Below the pieces are notes generated by a model that had not been told where the DNA came from, searched no databases, and worked only from the letters and a program-made list of their open reading frames with translations. From Deltaproteobacteria bacterium (lineage in GTDB: Bacteria; Myxococcota; Kuafuiibacteriia; Kuafuiibacteriales; Kuafuiibacteriaceae), in contig WYAZ01000180.1 in assembly GCA_011526105.1 (NCBI GenBank), positions 33,844 to 97,843 of the forward strand: 64,000 nucleotides of DNA, given 5' to 3'. Shown piece by piece: positions 1 through 7,186 of this stretch. The position numbers were made by a program, and so were the translations under genes. Positions within the stretch are counted from its first letter, which is position 1; every line of letters begins with the position of its first letter.

Positions 1-381
1 GAGAAGCTGCTGGCGGACATGGAGGCCGAGCTGCAGCGCATGATCGAGGATCGTGAGCGGCGACGCGAAGACTACAGCCGCAAGCTCGCATCGGGGGAGA
101 TGAAGGTCACCGATCAGAGCTCAGCCTATCGCTTCATCGAGCGCCTCAAAGAGAAGGAGACCGAGCACAAATACGCGATTGAGGGTCAGCGCGAGAACGT
201 TCGGAACGCCGAGAAGGAACTGAAGAAGGCTCAGGACGCGCTCGTCGAGGCCACCCAGGAGCTCAAGGCCATCCAGAAGCACAAGGAGAAGTGGGCGGAA
301 GGCGTGAAGAAGGAGCGCCAGCAGAGGGAAGAGGACGAGCTCGACGAGATCGGGCAGGTCATCTTCAACAAGAAGAAGTGA
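1..381 (+). CDS. T3SS central stalk protein, SctO/FliJ-like (5' partial)
   Basis: The reading frame is open from the first base of the window, so the N-terminus lies outside; an in-frame ATG at 19 may be internal. The visible 126 residues are almost entirely charged, heptad-patterned alpha helix (Glu/Lys/Arg/Gln-rich, no glycine-rich or hydrophobic segment). This is the character of SctO/YscO/FliJ, the two-helix coiled coil that connects the ATPase hexamer to the SctV export gate. Sequence alone cannot prove the family because these stalks are poorly conserved. The call rests on position: it is directly followed by a needle-length-control-like gene and sctQ, the order seen in many T3SS operons (sctN-sctO-sctP-sctQ). 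An ATPase gene sctN is predicted just upstream of the window. Confidence 0.6.
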   Translation, partial: EKLLADMEAELQRMIEDRERRREDYSRKLASGEMKVTDQSSAYRFIERLKEKETEHKYAIEGQRENVRNAEKELKKAQDALVEATQELKAIQKHKEKWAEGVKKERQQREEDELDEIGQVIFNKKK

Positions 382-454
382 CGCAGAATCTCACCCGATT
401 TCCGTGGCTTGGAAGATTCCCACAACCGTCGGCAACACATCGTCGATAATCTCC

Positions 455-488
455 AAAGGAGCGGGGCCTCTGCCCCGACTGCACCATG
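455..488 (+). promoter_or_regulatory. Shine-Dalgarno and start codon separated by a hairpin
   Basis: AAAGGAG at 455-461 is a good ribosome binding site but lies 24 bases from the ATG at 486. The intervening 462-477 is a perfect hairpin: CGGGGC, loop CTCT, GCCCCG. If it folds, it leaves 8 bases (478-485) between the Shine-Dalgarno and the ATG, an optimal spacing. So the hairpin may be needed for, rather than block, translation of the SctP-like gene. Confidence 0.45.
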
Positions 489-1361
489 AGCAAGGTGAAC
501 AGCGACGAACAGCGCATCCAAGAGATGAACGAGATGCAGCTTCGGCAGGCGAAGCAGCTCGAGAAGCGAGATCAAGAGGAGCGCACGACCCGTTCCTTCA
601 ATCAGGTGATGAGCGAGCGAACGCAGCGCGAGCAGGGGCGCCAACTCACCGCCAAACAGACCGCGGCCCAAGAACAGGCTGCGAAGCCGAAGGCCGAGGT
701 TCCCGGGCGCGTCCTGCCGGAGCAGCTCACTCGAACCCCGCGCGAGGTGGCGGCTCGAGCCGCGTTGTTCAGGGACCAGGATGCCGGGCAGGTTCAACGC
801 CGCGGCGCGCACGTGGCGGGCGCGCGCGAGTCGGAGGCCAGCCGCACGACTCAACTCGTCGAGCGAGGTGAAGAGGAGCGCGAGCTTCGTGACCGCGACG
901 TGCGAAAGGACGATCTCCGGGACGCGCAGGAGACCGAAGAGCGATACGCCGCGCGCACCGACGGGCAGGACGCAAAGGCGGTTCCCAATCCGGCGGTCGA
1001 GCGCGACAAGGGCGGTCGCGGGCAACAGTCCCAGAAGGACGATCAGGCCGCGGTCGAGGAGGTTCAGTCCAAGGGCGCGGCCGGCGGGCCCGAGCGGATT
1101 CCCGTCGAGTTGCTCGAGCGCATCGTGAGCGCGATCCACACCGCCACCCAAGCGGACGGTCGGAGCGAGATCGTGGTCTCGCTCCAAGGGACGATGCTCG
1201 ACGGCGTGACCCTCCGGGTCGCCTCGAAGAAGGGTAAGATCCGATGTGTGTTCGAAGGCTGCGACAAGCAGACCAAGAACCTCATCGAGAGCAGCAAAGG
1301 TGAGCTGATGCGCGCCCTGGCCCGCAAGGGGCTCGAGCTCGACATCCTCCGCGTGAAGTAG
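486..1361 (+). CDS. Needle-length control (SctP/FliK-like) candidate
   Basis: 291 residues in two parts. Residues 1 to about 200 are hydrophilic, low in hydrophobics and rich in Gln, Arg, Glu and Ala, as expected for the extended ruler part of SctP/FliK. Residues about 203-291 form a compact alpha/beta C-terminal domain (an amphipathic helix starting IPVELLERIVSAI, then beta strands EIVVSLQGTMLDGVTLRV and a final helix ending LELDILRVK). This resembles the FliK/SctP substrate-specificity-switch domain that contacts SctU. It sits between the stalk gene and sctQ, the usual sctP position. The ATG at 486 is preceded by a hairpin-bridged ribosome site. The assignment is by architecture and position; the family diverges quickly, so a different secreted T3SS component remains possible. 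Confidence 0.55.
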   Translation: MSKVNSDEQRIQEMNEMQLRQAKQLEKRDQEERTTRSFNQVMSERTQREQGRQLTAKQTAAQEQAAKPKAEVPGRVLPEQLTRTPREVAARAALFRDQDAGQVQRRGAHVAGARESEASRTTQLVERGEEERELRDRDVRKDDLRDAQETEERYAARTDGQDAKAVPNPAVERDKGGRGQQSQKDDQAAVEEVQSKGAAGGPERIPVELLERIVSAIHTATQADGRSEIVVSLQGTMLDGVTLRVASKKGKIRCVFEGCDKQTKNLIESSKGELMRALARKGLELDILRVK

Positions 1362-1430
1362 CGCCCCGGTCGGGGAAAACACCCGAGCCCTTGCCCTGCA
1401 CACCAGGGAGAGGTACCACCCCAGACCAGA

Positions 1431-3047
1431 TTGGCTGGCCGACCTCCTCCGCCTCCTCCGCCGTCTTTGGCGCGAGTTCCAGCCTACGGCACACGGGTTT
1501 CTCGGACGTACGAGCCCGATGACCCCGAGCTCGGCAGCAAGCTCGTGCGTCCGTTTCGTCTCGACGAGCTCGAGCACATCCCAGCCGAGCAGCGCGACAT
1601 CCAGCAGGCGCTGCTTCGCGCGATGCCGGAGGCCTTGTTTCAGCGTGGCTTCACGAAGCAGATCACCGAGTTGCTCAAGAGCTTCATCGGGCTCGAGGTC
1701 GACCTGTGGTTCGACGGCTACCGGGTGTACGAGACCAAGCGACTTCGGGCGCTCATCCCCGGTACCACCTGCATCTTCGTGGTGGGGCTCGCGCCGCGCG
1801 AGGAGAAGCTGCTGGTCGAGCTCGATCTCCAGTTCGCGTACCGCGTGATCGCGGAGCTCTTCGGCACCAAAGGGGCGTCGATGGACGTGCAGCGCCCGCT
1901 GACCGAGATCGAACAAGGCGTCCTGCTCTTCGTGGCCTTGAAGGTCATCGCGCTGGTGCAGAGTCGCTGGACACACGCTGAACAGCTCGCCTTCAGGATC
2001 GACGACATCCGATGCGACATTCGCAGCGTGGCGGACGTCCTTCGCTATGAGAACACCTGGCTCGCCGCGAACTGGAAGCTCTTCTTTGGGCTCGACGTGG
2101 GCTTCGTCCGGGTGCTCATGCCCGAGCGCTTGGCCCGCGGCGTGGTGCTGAAACGTCCGCCCGCAGACTCCGAGCTCGGCGTCCGCACCAGGAATCGCAT
2201 CCGGCGCCGCCTCGCTGCGCTCGGCCCCATCGTCACCGAAGCGGTGGTCGAGGTGGGAAGCCTCGAGCTCGGGCGCTCCGACCTCGAGCAGCTCGACGTT
2301 GGAGACATCGTGCTCCTCGAGTCCACCGAGCTCGCGCTCCAAGCCGATGGCGGCGTCGCTGGCTCCACGATGTTGCGCATCGGGCTCGGACGACACGGCG
2401 GCTTTCGAGGAACGGTCCGAACCGAAGACGGCGCGCAGGTGTTCGAGATCGAGTCGGTGGTGATCGAAGAAGTCCCCGAAGTCCATGACCCTCAAATGGG
2501 GCACGGCGAACACGAGAATCCGGAGGAATTGGTGGCCAGCTACGAAGCGTACTCCAGCGAAGGCAATGAAGAGGCCTTCGAAGCTTACGAAGAAGACGAG
2601 TCCTCCACGGGCGGATCTTCCGCCGAAGACCTCTACGACGAGGACCACGGGCTCGATGACGAAGACCACAGCGGTGACGAGGGCTACGAATACGACGAAG
2701 AAGGCCAAGAGGAGGGCGGCGAAGAAGGCGAGGGCTATGACGACGGGGAGGGCTATGAGGGGGAAGAAGAAGCCCCGGAGCCCGAGTCCGAAGAAGACAA
2801 CCTCGCGGCCTCGGAACCTCTGCTCGGCGATATTCCGATGGTGTGTGTGGTCGAGCTCGGACGTGTGCAGCTCACCGCCGACGAGGTCATTCGATTGCGC
2901 AGCGGTCAACTCATAGAACTCGGTCGCGCGCCCACCGACCCGGTCGACCTCGTGGTGAACGGCAAGCTCGTCGCCAAGGGAGAGCTCGTCGAGATCGAAG
3001 GCTCTCTAGGCGTGAAACTCATCGCCTTGGTGCAGGGTGAGGAATGA
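1431..3047 (+). CDS. sctQ: T3SS cytoplasmic sorting-platform (C-ring) protein SctQ
   Basis: 538 residues. The N-terminal part (about 40-250) is a FliM/SctQ-type middle domain. Two SPOA (FliN-like) domains follow at about 262-345 and 467-538; the second has the family's alternating strands (PMVCVVELGRVQLTADEVIR ... SGQLIELGR ... VDLVVNGKLVAKGELVEIEG). SctQ forms the cytoplasmic pods that load substrates. The SPOA domains are separated by a roughly 120-residue, extremely acidic, Gly/Tyr-containing linker (346-466), which makes the protein much longer than the usual 300-350 residues. The start is a TTG at 1431 followed by a poly-Pro stretch; no nearby ATG fits, and the Shine-Dalgarno is weak, so the start is uncertain. 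The stop overlaps the next start by ATGA. Confidence 0.85.
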   Translation: MAGRPPPPPPPSLARVPAYGTRVSRTYEPDDPELGSKLVRPFRLDELEHIPAEQRDIQQALLRAMPEALFQRGFTKQITELLKSFIGLEVDLWFDGYRVYETKRLRALIPGTTCIFVVGLAPREEKLLVELDLQFAYRVIAELFGTKGASMDVQRPLTEIEQGVLLFVALKVIALVQSRWTHAEQLAFRIDDIRCDIRSVADVLRYENTWLAANWKLFFGLDVGFVRVLMPERLARGVVLKRPPADSELGVRTRNRIRRRLAALGPIVTEAVVEVGSLELGRSDLEQLDVGDIVLLESTELALQADGGVAGSTMLRIGLGRHGGFRGTVRTEDGAQVFEIESVVIEEVPEVHDPQMGHGEHENPEELVASYEAYSSEGNEEAFEAYEEDESSTGGSSAEDLYDEDHGLDDEDHSGDEGYEYDEEGQEEGGEEGEGYDDGEGYEGEEEAPEPESEEDNLAASEPLLGDIPMVCVVELGRVQLTADEVIRLRSGQLIELGRAPTDPVDLVVNGKLVAKGELVEIEGSLGVKLIALVQGEE

Positions 3048-3613
3048 GGCGCCCGGCCGGCACGCTCCTCTTCGCGATCGTGTTGCTTGTCGCGTCGCTG
3101 TCGCCGGTCTTTGCACAGACGCCGGCGCCCACCTCCACCACCGCCGCTGAAGCCCTCCGACTCAAAGAAGAGTCCGACCGGCTCGAGGCGATCGCCGCCG
3201 CGGCGGAGCTTCGACCCGCGCCGCGCGAGATCGACTTCGGCGCGCAGCTTCTCAGGAGCCTGCTCGTTCTGGCAGGCGTCTGTGTGTTTGCGTACCTCGT
3301 GCTCGGAAAGGCCCTGCCGCGTCTCATGCGAATGACGTCCTCCGGTCGTCGTGCGATGTACGGGGTGGAGAGCCGAGGCGTGGTGGAGGTCATCGATCGC
3401 CTTCCGCTCGAGCCTCGCCGGGTGATCTACGTATTGAAGGTCGGCGGAAGCCACTTCCTGGTGGGTTCGGCCGAACAGGGCATGAGCATGATCGCCCGCC
3501 TCTCGGACGAGGATGTCGAGAGCGCCAAAGCCATCGCGGAGCGAGCGGCGCGCGGCGCAGGCCTCGCGGGCGGCCTCTTCGGTCGCCTTTCGAAGAAAGA
3601 GGGACAGACATGA
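3044..3613 (+). CDS. FliO-like export-gate assembly protein
   Basis: 189 residues. A signal peptide (about 1-25, ending SPVFAQ) precedes a short low-complexity periplasmic stretch, one transmembrane helix (about 68-87, LLRSLLVLAGVCVFAYLVLG), and a C-terminal cytoplasmic domain with strands GVVEVIDRLPLEPRRVIYVL and GGSHFLVGSAE, which is the FliO pattern. FliO assists assembly of the FliP5 ring in flagella. The gene overlaps sctQ upstream and sctR downstream by ATGA, so all three are translationally coupled. FliO is a flagellar protein generally absent from injectisomes. Its presence in a locus with a fused two-SPOA SctQ and SycD-like chaperones is noteworthy. Confidence 0.7.
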   Translation: MRRPAGTLLFAIVLLVASLSPVFAQTPAPTSTTAAEALRLKEESDRLEAIAAAAELRPAPREIDFGAQLLRSLLVLAGVCVFAYLVLGKALPRLMRMTSSGRRAMYGVESRGVVEVIDRLPLEPRRVIYVLKVGGSHFLVGSAEQGMSMIARLSDEDVESAKAIAERAARGAGLAGGLFGRLSKKEGQT

Positions 3614-4479
3614 GTGGCAAACCGGCATCCGCCGCGGTGAGGCGTCGGCCTCGGGAAGAGCGGCGTCGCCTTTGGGCGGCGGCTCTGCTGACCTCCTTCG
3701 CGATCACCGCGGGTGGCGCGGCGACCCTCGCCTTTGTGGCCGATGCCGAGGCTCAGGCTCGTCCGCGCCGGACCATCACCGCGAGCGATCTCGTGAGCAA
3801 AGACTCCATCGCGGCGCGTCCTCTGATCCTGGTCGGGGCACTCGGCGCGCTGTCGCTTCTGCCCTTCGTGATCATCATGGTCACGAGCTTCGTGAAGATC
3901 TCGGTGGTGCTGTCGATCGTGCGTTCTGCGCTCGGCACCCAGCAGATGCCGCCGACGCAGGTCATTACCGGCTTAGCGATCATCCTCACCGTGTACATCA
4001 TGGCGCCCGTGGGGCTCGAGATCTATAAAGCGGCCGAGGACAGCATCGCCCAGCGGCGGCCCGGCGCGTCGCTCATGTCGGCCGAGACGGTCGATCTCAT
4101 CTTCGAGGCGGTCGGGAAGGCCCGCACCCCGATGCGAGGCTTCTTGATGCAGCACTCGCATCTGAAGGACCGAGCGATGTTCTACACGATGGCCAAGCGG
4201 CTTCGTCAGCCGGAAGATCGGGCCTCGGTGGGTCCCGAGGACTTCTTGGTCATCATCCCGTCTTTCGTGATCTCCGAGCTCAAGGAGGCCTTTCAGATCG
4301 GATTCATCATCTTCGTCCCGTTCCTGGTGATCGACATGGTGGTCGCGAACATCCTGATGGCGCTCGGCATGCAGATGCTGTCACCCACGACCATCTCTTT
4401 GCCTTTTAAGTTGCTACTCTTCGTGGTGATCGATGGCTGGTACCTGATCACCAAGGGCCTGATTACCGGCTACGTTTAG
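3610..4479 (+). CDS. sctR: T3SS export gate protein SctR (FliP family)
   Basis: 289 residues, longer than typical SctR (about 215-250). It starts with a basic N-region and a hydrophobic segment ending in ADAEAQA, which looks like a cleavable FliP-type signal peptide (about 1-52). The family core follows: LPFVIIMVTSFVKISVVLSI, ALGTQQMPPTQVITGLAIIL and FLVIIPSFVISELKEAFQIG are textbook FliP/SctR blocks. Five copies with SctS and SctT form the helical export gate in the inner membrane. The start overlaps the FliO-like stop by ATGA. The flagellar-type signal peptide matches the presence of FliO, since FliP proteins carry one and most SctR proteins do not. Confidence 0.93.
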   Translation: MSGKPASAAVRRRPREERRRLWAAALLTSFAITAGGAATLAFVADAEAQARPRRTITASDLVSKDSIAARPLILVGALGALSLLPFVIIMVTSFVKISVVLSIVRSALGTQQMPPTQVITGLAIILTVYIMAPVGLEIYKAAEDSIAQRRPGASLMSAETVDLIFEAVGKARTPMRGFLMQHSHLKDRAMFYTMAKRLRQPEDRASVGPEDFLVIIPSFVISELKEAFQIGFIIFVPFLVIDMVVANILMALGMQMLSPTTISLPFKLLLFVVIDGWYLITKGLITGYV

Positions 4480-4489
4480 GAGGACCCTC

Positions 4490-4762
4490 ATGGGAGAAGA
4501 CTTCATCGCTCAGGTCACCAACGAAGGCCTCATGCTGACACTCATCGTGTCGGGGCCCCCAGTGCTCGCATCCACCGCGGTGGGTCTCATGATCGCGTTG
4601 TTCCAAGCGGTCACGCAGATCCAAGAGCAGTCGCTCACCTTCGTCCCAAAGATCGTCGTGGTCTTTGGGGTCATCGCGATCTTTGGACCTTGGCTCGGTG
4701 GGGCGCTCGCCCAGTTTGGCCGGCTCTGCTTCGAAGGCTTCGCGCTCGTCGTCGGGCGTTAG
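4490..4762 (+). CDS. sctS: T3SS export gate protein SctS (FliQ family)
   Basis: 90 residues, the normal size for this family. Two transmembrane helices make a hairpin (about 16-40 and 55-78) with the characteristic stretch GPPVLASTAVGLMIALFQAV followed by TQIQEQSLTFVPKI. SctS forms the outer part of the export gate with SctR and SctT. It lies 10 bases after sctR with an AGGAGG ribosome site in the gap, and is followed closely by sctT, the conserved R-S-T order. Confidence 0.95.
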   Translation: MGEDFIAQVTNEGLMLTLIVSGPPVLASTAVGLMIALFQAVTQIQEQSLTFVPKIVVVFGVIAIFGPWLGGALAQFGRLCFEGFALVVGR

Positions 4763-4780
4763 CGGCGGAGGGCCCTCGGC

Positions 4781-5599
4781 TTGGACGCGATCACCGACCT
4801 GTTCGGCAAGCGAGACGACTTCTCGCAAATGCTCCTCATTGGGTCGCTGATCATCATGCGGGTGGTTCCCATCGTCTTCATGACGCCGTTTCTCGGCGGC
4901 AAGCTAGTTCCCCCGGAGACCCGCATGGCGATCGCGTTCGGGCTCACGATCCTCGTGTACAGCTACGCCTCGGTCGCGATGAAGAGCCCGCTCGATCTGC
5001 TCAATCCGATCGTCTACATCGCGCTGCTCTTCAAGGAGCTGTTCGTGGGCTTTGCCATCGGTTTTGTGGCGGTCGAGCTCTACTACGCCATGGAGATCGC
5101 CGGTCGAGCGCTCGACATTTTTCGAGGCTCCAACATGACCGAGGTCCAGGTGCCCGAACTCGGCTTTCGCGCCTCGCCCCTCGGCGACTTCGCCTTTCAC
5201 CTGTTGATCGTGATCTTCTTTGGCCTCGGCGGGCACTACGTCTTTCTCGAGGCGGTGTTCGAGAGCTTCAGGCTCGTTCCGATTGACCGCTTTCCAGCCA
5301 TGTCGGGCGGCTTCTCGGTCTTCACCGACGAGATCCTCCGGTACACCGCGAGCCTCCTCGGCATCGCCTTTGCGCTCGTCTTTCCCGGGCTGTTTGCGAC
5401 CTTCATGACGGACGTGGTCTTCGGAATGCTCAACCGCGTCGCGCCACAGCTCAACGCCTACTTCATGGCCATGGCCGTCAAGCCACTGATCGGAGTCTTG
5501 TTCTTCGTCTTCTCTCTGCAGCTCGTGCTCGTACAACTCGGGATTCGGCTGGAAGAGAATCTCCTGTTCCTCAAGCGGCTGCTCGCCCTCATGCAGTGA
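4781..5599 (+). CDS. sctT: T3SS export gate protein SctT (FliR family)
   Basis: 272 residues, about the family length, with six or more hydrophobic helices. Recognisable FliR/SctT blocks include RVVPIVFMTPFLGGKLVPPE near the N-terminus, LLFKELFVGFAIGFVAVELY, and a C-terminal PQLNAYFMAMAVKPLIGVLF. The start is a TTG at 4781, supported by GGAGGG at 4767-4772 (8 bases away). SctT caps the SctR/S helical gate. The 3' end overlaps by 11 bases the convergent gene ending at 5589, so the usual R-S-T-U order is broken here by two reverse-strand genes before sctU. Confidence 0.93.
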   Translation: MDAITDLFGKRDDFSQMLLIGSLIIMRVVPIVFMTPFLGGKLVPPETRMAIAFGLTILVYSYASVAMKSPLDLLNPIVYIALLFKELFVGFAIGFVAVELYYAMEIAGRALDIFRGSNMTEVQVPELGFRASPLGDFAFHLLIVIFFGLGGHYVFLEAVFESFRLVPIDRFPAMSGGFSVFTDEILRYTASLLGIAFALVFPGLFATFMTDVVFGMLNRVAPQLNAYFMAMAVKPLIGVLFFVFSLQLVLVQLGIRLEENLLFLKRLLALMQ

Positions 5600-6452
5600 G
5601 CGCGGGGTCGAGCGCCTGCGACGGAGGCTCGAGGAGTTCACTCAGGACGCGACGGGCCGCCTCGGCATCGAGTTCGACGAGCGTGATGTCATTCGTGGGC
5701 GCGACCTGTAGTTGATATAGACTCCCTGGAATCGCGATGAAGGTGACATCTCGAAGCAGCCACTCGTGCGCGCCGAAGTCGGTGCGGGATAGGTGTAGCC
5801 GTTCCCGGGCCGCGAGTGCGCGTCCTACGTCCGCGAGGAAGGGGCGCAGCTGGGGGCCTTCCGAGTTCGCGACCGCGAGGTCTTTTGCGAGGAGACTCTC
5901 GATCCCTCGCTCGAGGCGCGGAGTGAGCAGCACATCGCTCTGGCTCCTCTGACGGGTCGGTCCCGAGCGACCCGCGAGCAGGCAGAAGGCCAGGTACTCG
6001 AGCGCGGTCAGTTGAATGCGCGCGAAGTCGCCGGCACTTCCACGCACCGGGAGGTGGCGCGCGATCTGCTCTCGAAGGTCGAGCGGATGCCCGGCCGCGG
6101 AGAGGGCGTAGCCCTCGGGAGGGCGTTCCAGGTTCACCTGAGCACCCGAACGCTCATAGGCATCCACGAGGGTCTCTTGCGTGCCGCGGCGCAGGGAGGT
6201 GAGACGCACGTGGGCGTCGGGCTCCGAGACCACGAGCAGGCGGCGGAGAAGATCGCGGTCCGGCCGGAGGGTTCGCGGATCGACGAGTTTCCGCGTCACC
6301 AGGCTCTCTCGCCCCGCGCGGGTCTCCTCGGCCCGAGAAGGCACGGGGAGGCGAGCGAATGGCGACTCCGGCTCGGCCGTGATGTTGCTGACGAACCGGA
6401 GGAACTCGAGCTCCTCCCGCGAGAGCACCACCGGACCGTCGCCCGAGCTCAT
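5589..6452 (-). CDS. Unknown protein in T3SS locus, possible two-repeat EspG-like fold
   Basis: 287 residues, soluble, with no signal peptide or membrane segment. I do not recognise it with confidence. It contains two similar-looking halves. Each opens with a helix on which leucines recur (LSREELEFLRFV near the start, LTALEYLAFCLL in the middle), continues with a helix and a basic-rich segment (RESLVTRKLVD; RGIESLLAKDLAV), and ends with beta strands; the second half finishes with VTFIAIPGSLYQLQVA and ITLVELDAE. This layout and length recall EspG-type chaperones of ESX/type VII systems, but that is a weak resemblance read by eye. It overlaps the upstream coiled-coil gene by ATGA, so the two form a coupled pair inserted on the opposite strand between sctT and sctU. 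Confidence 0.6.
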   Translation of the reverse strand: MSSGDGPVVLSREELEFLRFVSNITAEPESPFARLPVPSRAEETRAGRESLVTRKLVDPRTLRPDRDLLRRLLVVSEPDAHVRLTSLRRGTQETLVDAYERSGAQVNLERPPEGYALSAAGHPLDLREQIARHLPVRGSAGDFARIQLTALEYLAFCLLAGRSGPTRQRSQSDVLLTPRLERGIESLLAKDLAVANSEGPQLRPFLADVGRALAARERLHLSRTDFGAHEWLLRDVTFIAIPGSLYQLQVAPTNDITLVELDAEAARRVLSELLEPPSQALDPALTA

Positions 6453-7117
6453 CCCTCAGGATCTCCGGCACGGATCAGGTCGATCATGGCCGCCGCGAGC
6501 TCGGCCAAGAGTGCGCCCGGCGGCTCGGAGTTCTGCGGTTCGGCCCGGTGCGAGCGTCCGCCTTTCACCGCGGCGAGCCGGCGTGGTCCGCAGCCCTCCG
6601 CGGCGTCGAGGAGGGCAGACAGCTCCCCCGAGAGCCGATCGAAGCGTTCCCCTTCTGACGCGACGCGATCGATGCCGACGGCGAGCGCGCCCAGGTTTCG
6701 GTCGAGCGGCGCGTCTCGAAAGAGCTTCGATAGCTCCGTCCGCCGCTTGCGCACCCGGTTCCAGCGGCGGCGAGCATCATCGAGGCGTTGGCGATGCTCC
6801 GCCAGACGAGCCCAGAGTCGTGCCTCGGAGTCCGAGGCCGCGAAGAGCTCGAGCAGTTTTCCGAGTTCGCGGTCGAGCTTTGCGATCTCGGTGCTGAGCT
6901 GCAGAAGCGCTCGGCCCTGGCTGGTCGCCGAAACCGCCTCGGTCGCGGACGGGGAGAAACGGACCGCACGCTCACGATGGGGTTCCTCGCTCGCGTCGTG
7001 GTCGGTGAAAGGGCTCGCCGGAGTGCTCTTCGAGCGTGGCTTCGCCTTGGCCTTTACCCCCTGAGGGCTTGGCCCAGGCCGCGGCGGTCCACCTCGTCGA
7101 ATCGCCATCGGAGGCAC
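6449..7117 (-). CDS. Unknown coiled-coil protein paired with the 5589-6452 gene
   Basis: 222 residues. The first roughly 65 are basic and Pro/Ser-rich, probably disordered. Residues about 65-150 form a long amphipathic helix or helical hairpin (LLQLSTEIAKLDRELGKLLE, then RLAEHRQRLDDARRRW), and a shorter helix comes at the end (LLAELAAAMIDLI). I find no signal peptide or membrane helix and no family I can name. Its stop overlaps the start of the next gene by ATGA. The helical-hairpin plus possible EspG-like pairing would fit a small secreted or partner protein with its chaperone, but this is speculation. An alternative ATG lies at 7108. It diverges from sctU with only about 50-70 bases between starts. 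Confidence 0.6.
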   Translation of the reverse strand: MPPMAIRRGGPPRPGPSPQGVKAKAKPRSKSTPASPFTDHDASEEPHRERAVRFSPSATEAVSATSQGRALLQLSTEIAKLDRELGKLLELFAASDSEARLWARLAEHRQRLDDARRRWNRVRKRRTELSKLFRDAPLDRNLGALAVGIDRVASEGERFDRLSGELSALLDAAEGCGPRRLAAVKGGRSHRAEPQNSEPPGALLAELAAAMIDLIRAGDPEG

Positions 7118-7186
7118 GCGTTACCGCCTTCTCTCCTCGCGTGCAACCGAGGCCCTGTTTGAGATAACTTGCCGCGCTGGGAACTC

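Noticed and set aside
231..2909. 892-codon open frame on the reverse strand across the sctP-sctQ region
   Set aside because: It is a GC-skew shadow of sctP and sctQ; the translation is low-complexity and shows no domain.
2838..3047. Internal start for a short SctQ-C product at ATG 2838
   Set aside because: The position fits the second SPOA domain, but there is no ribosome binding site upstream. Not supportable from sequence alone.
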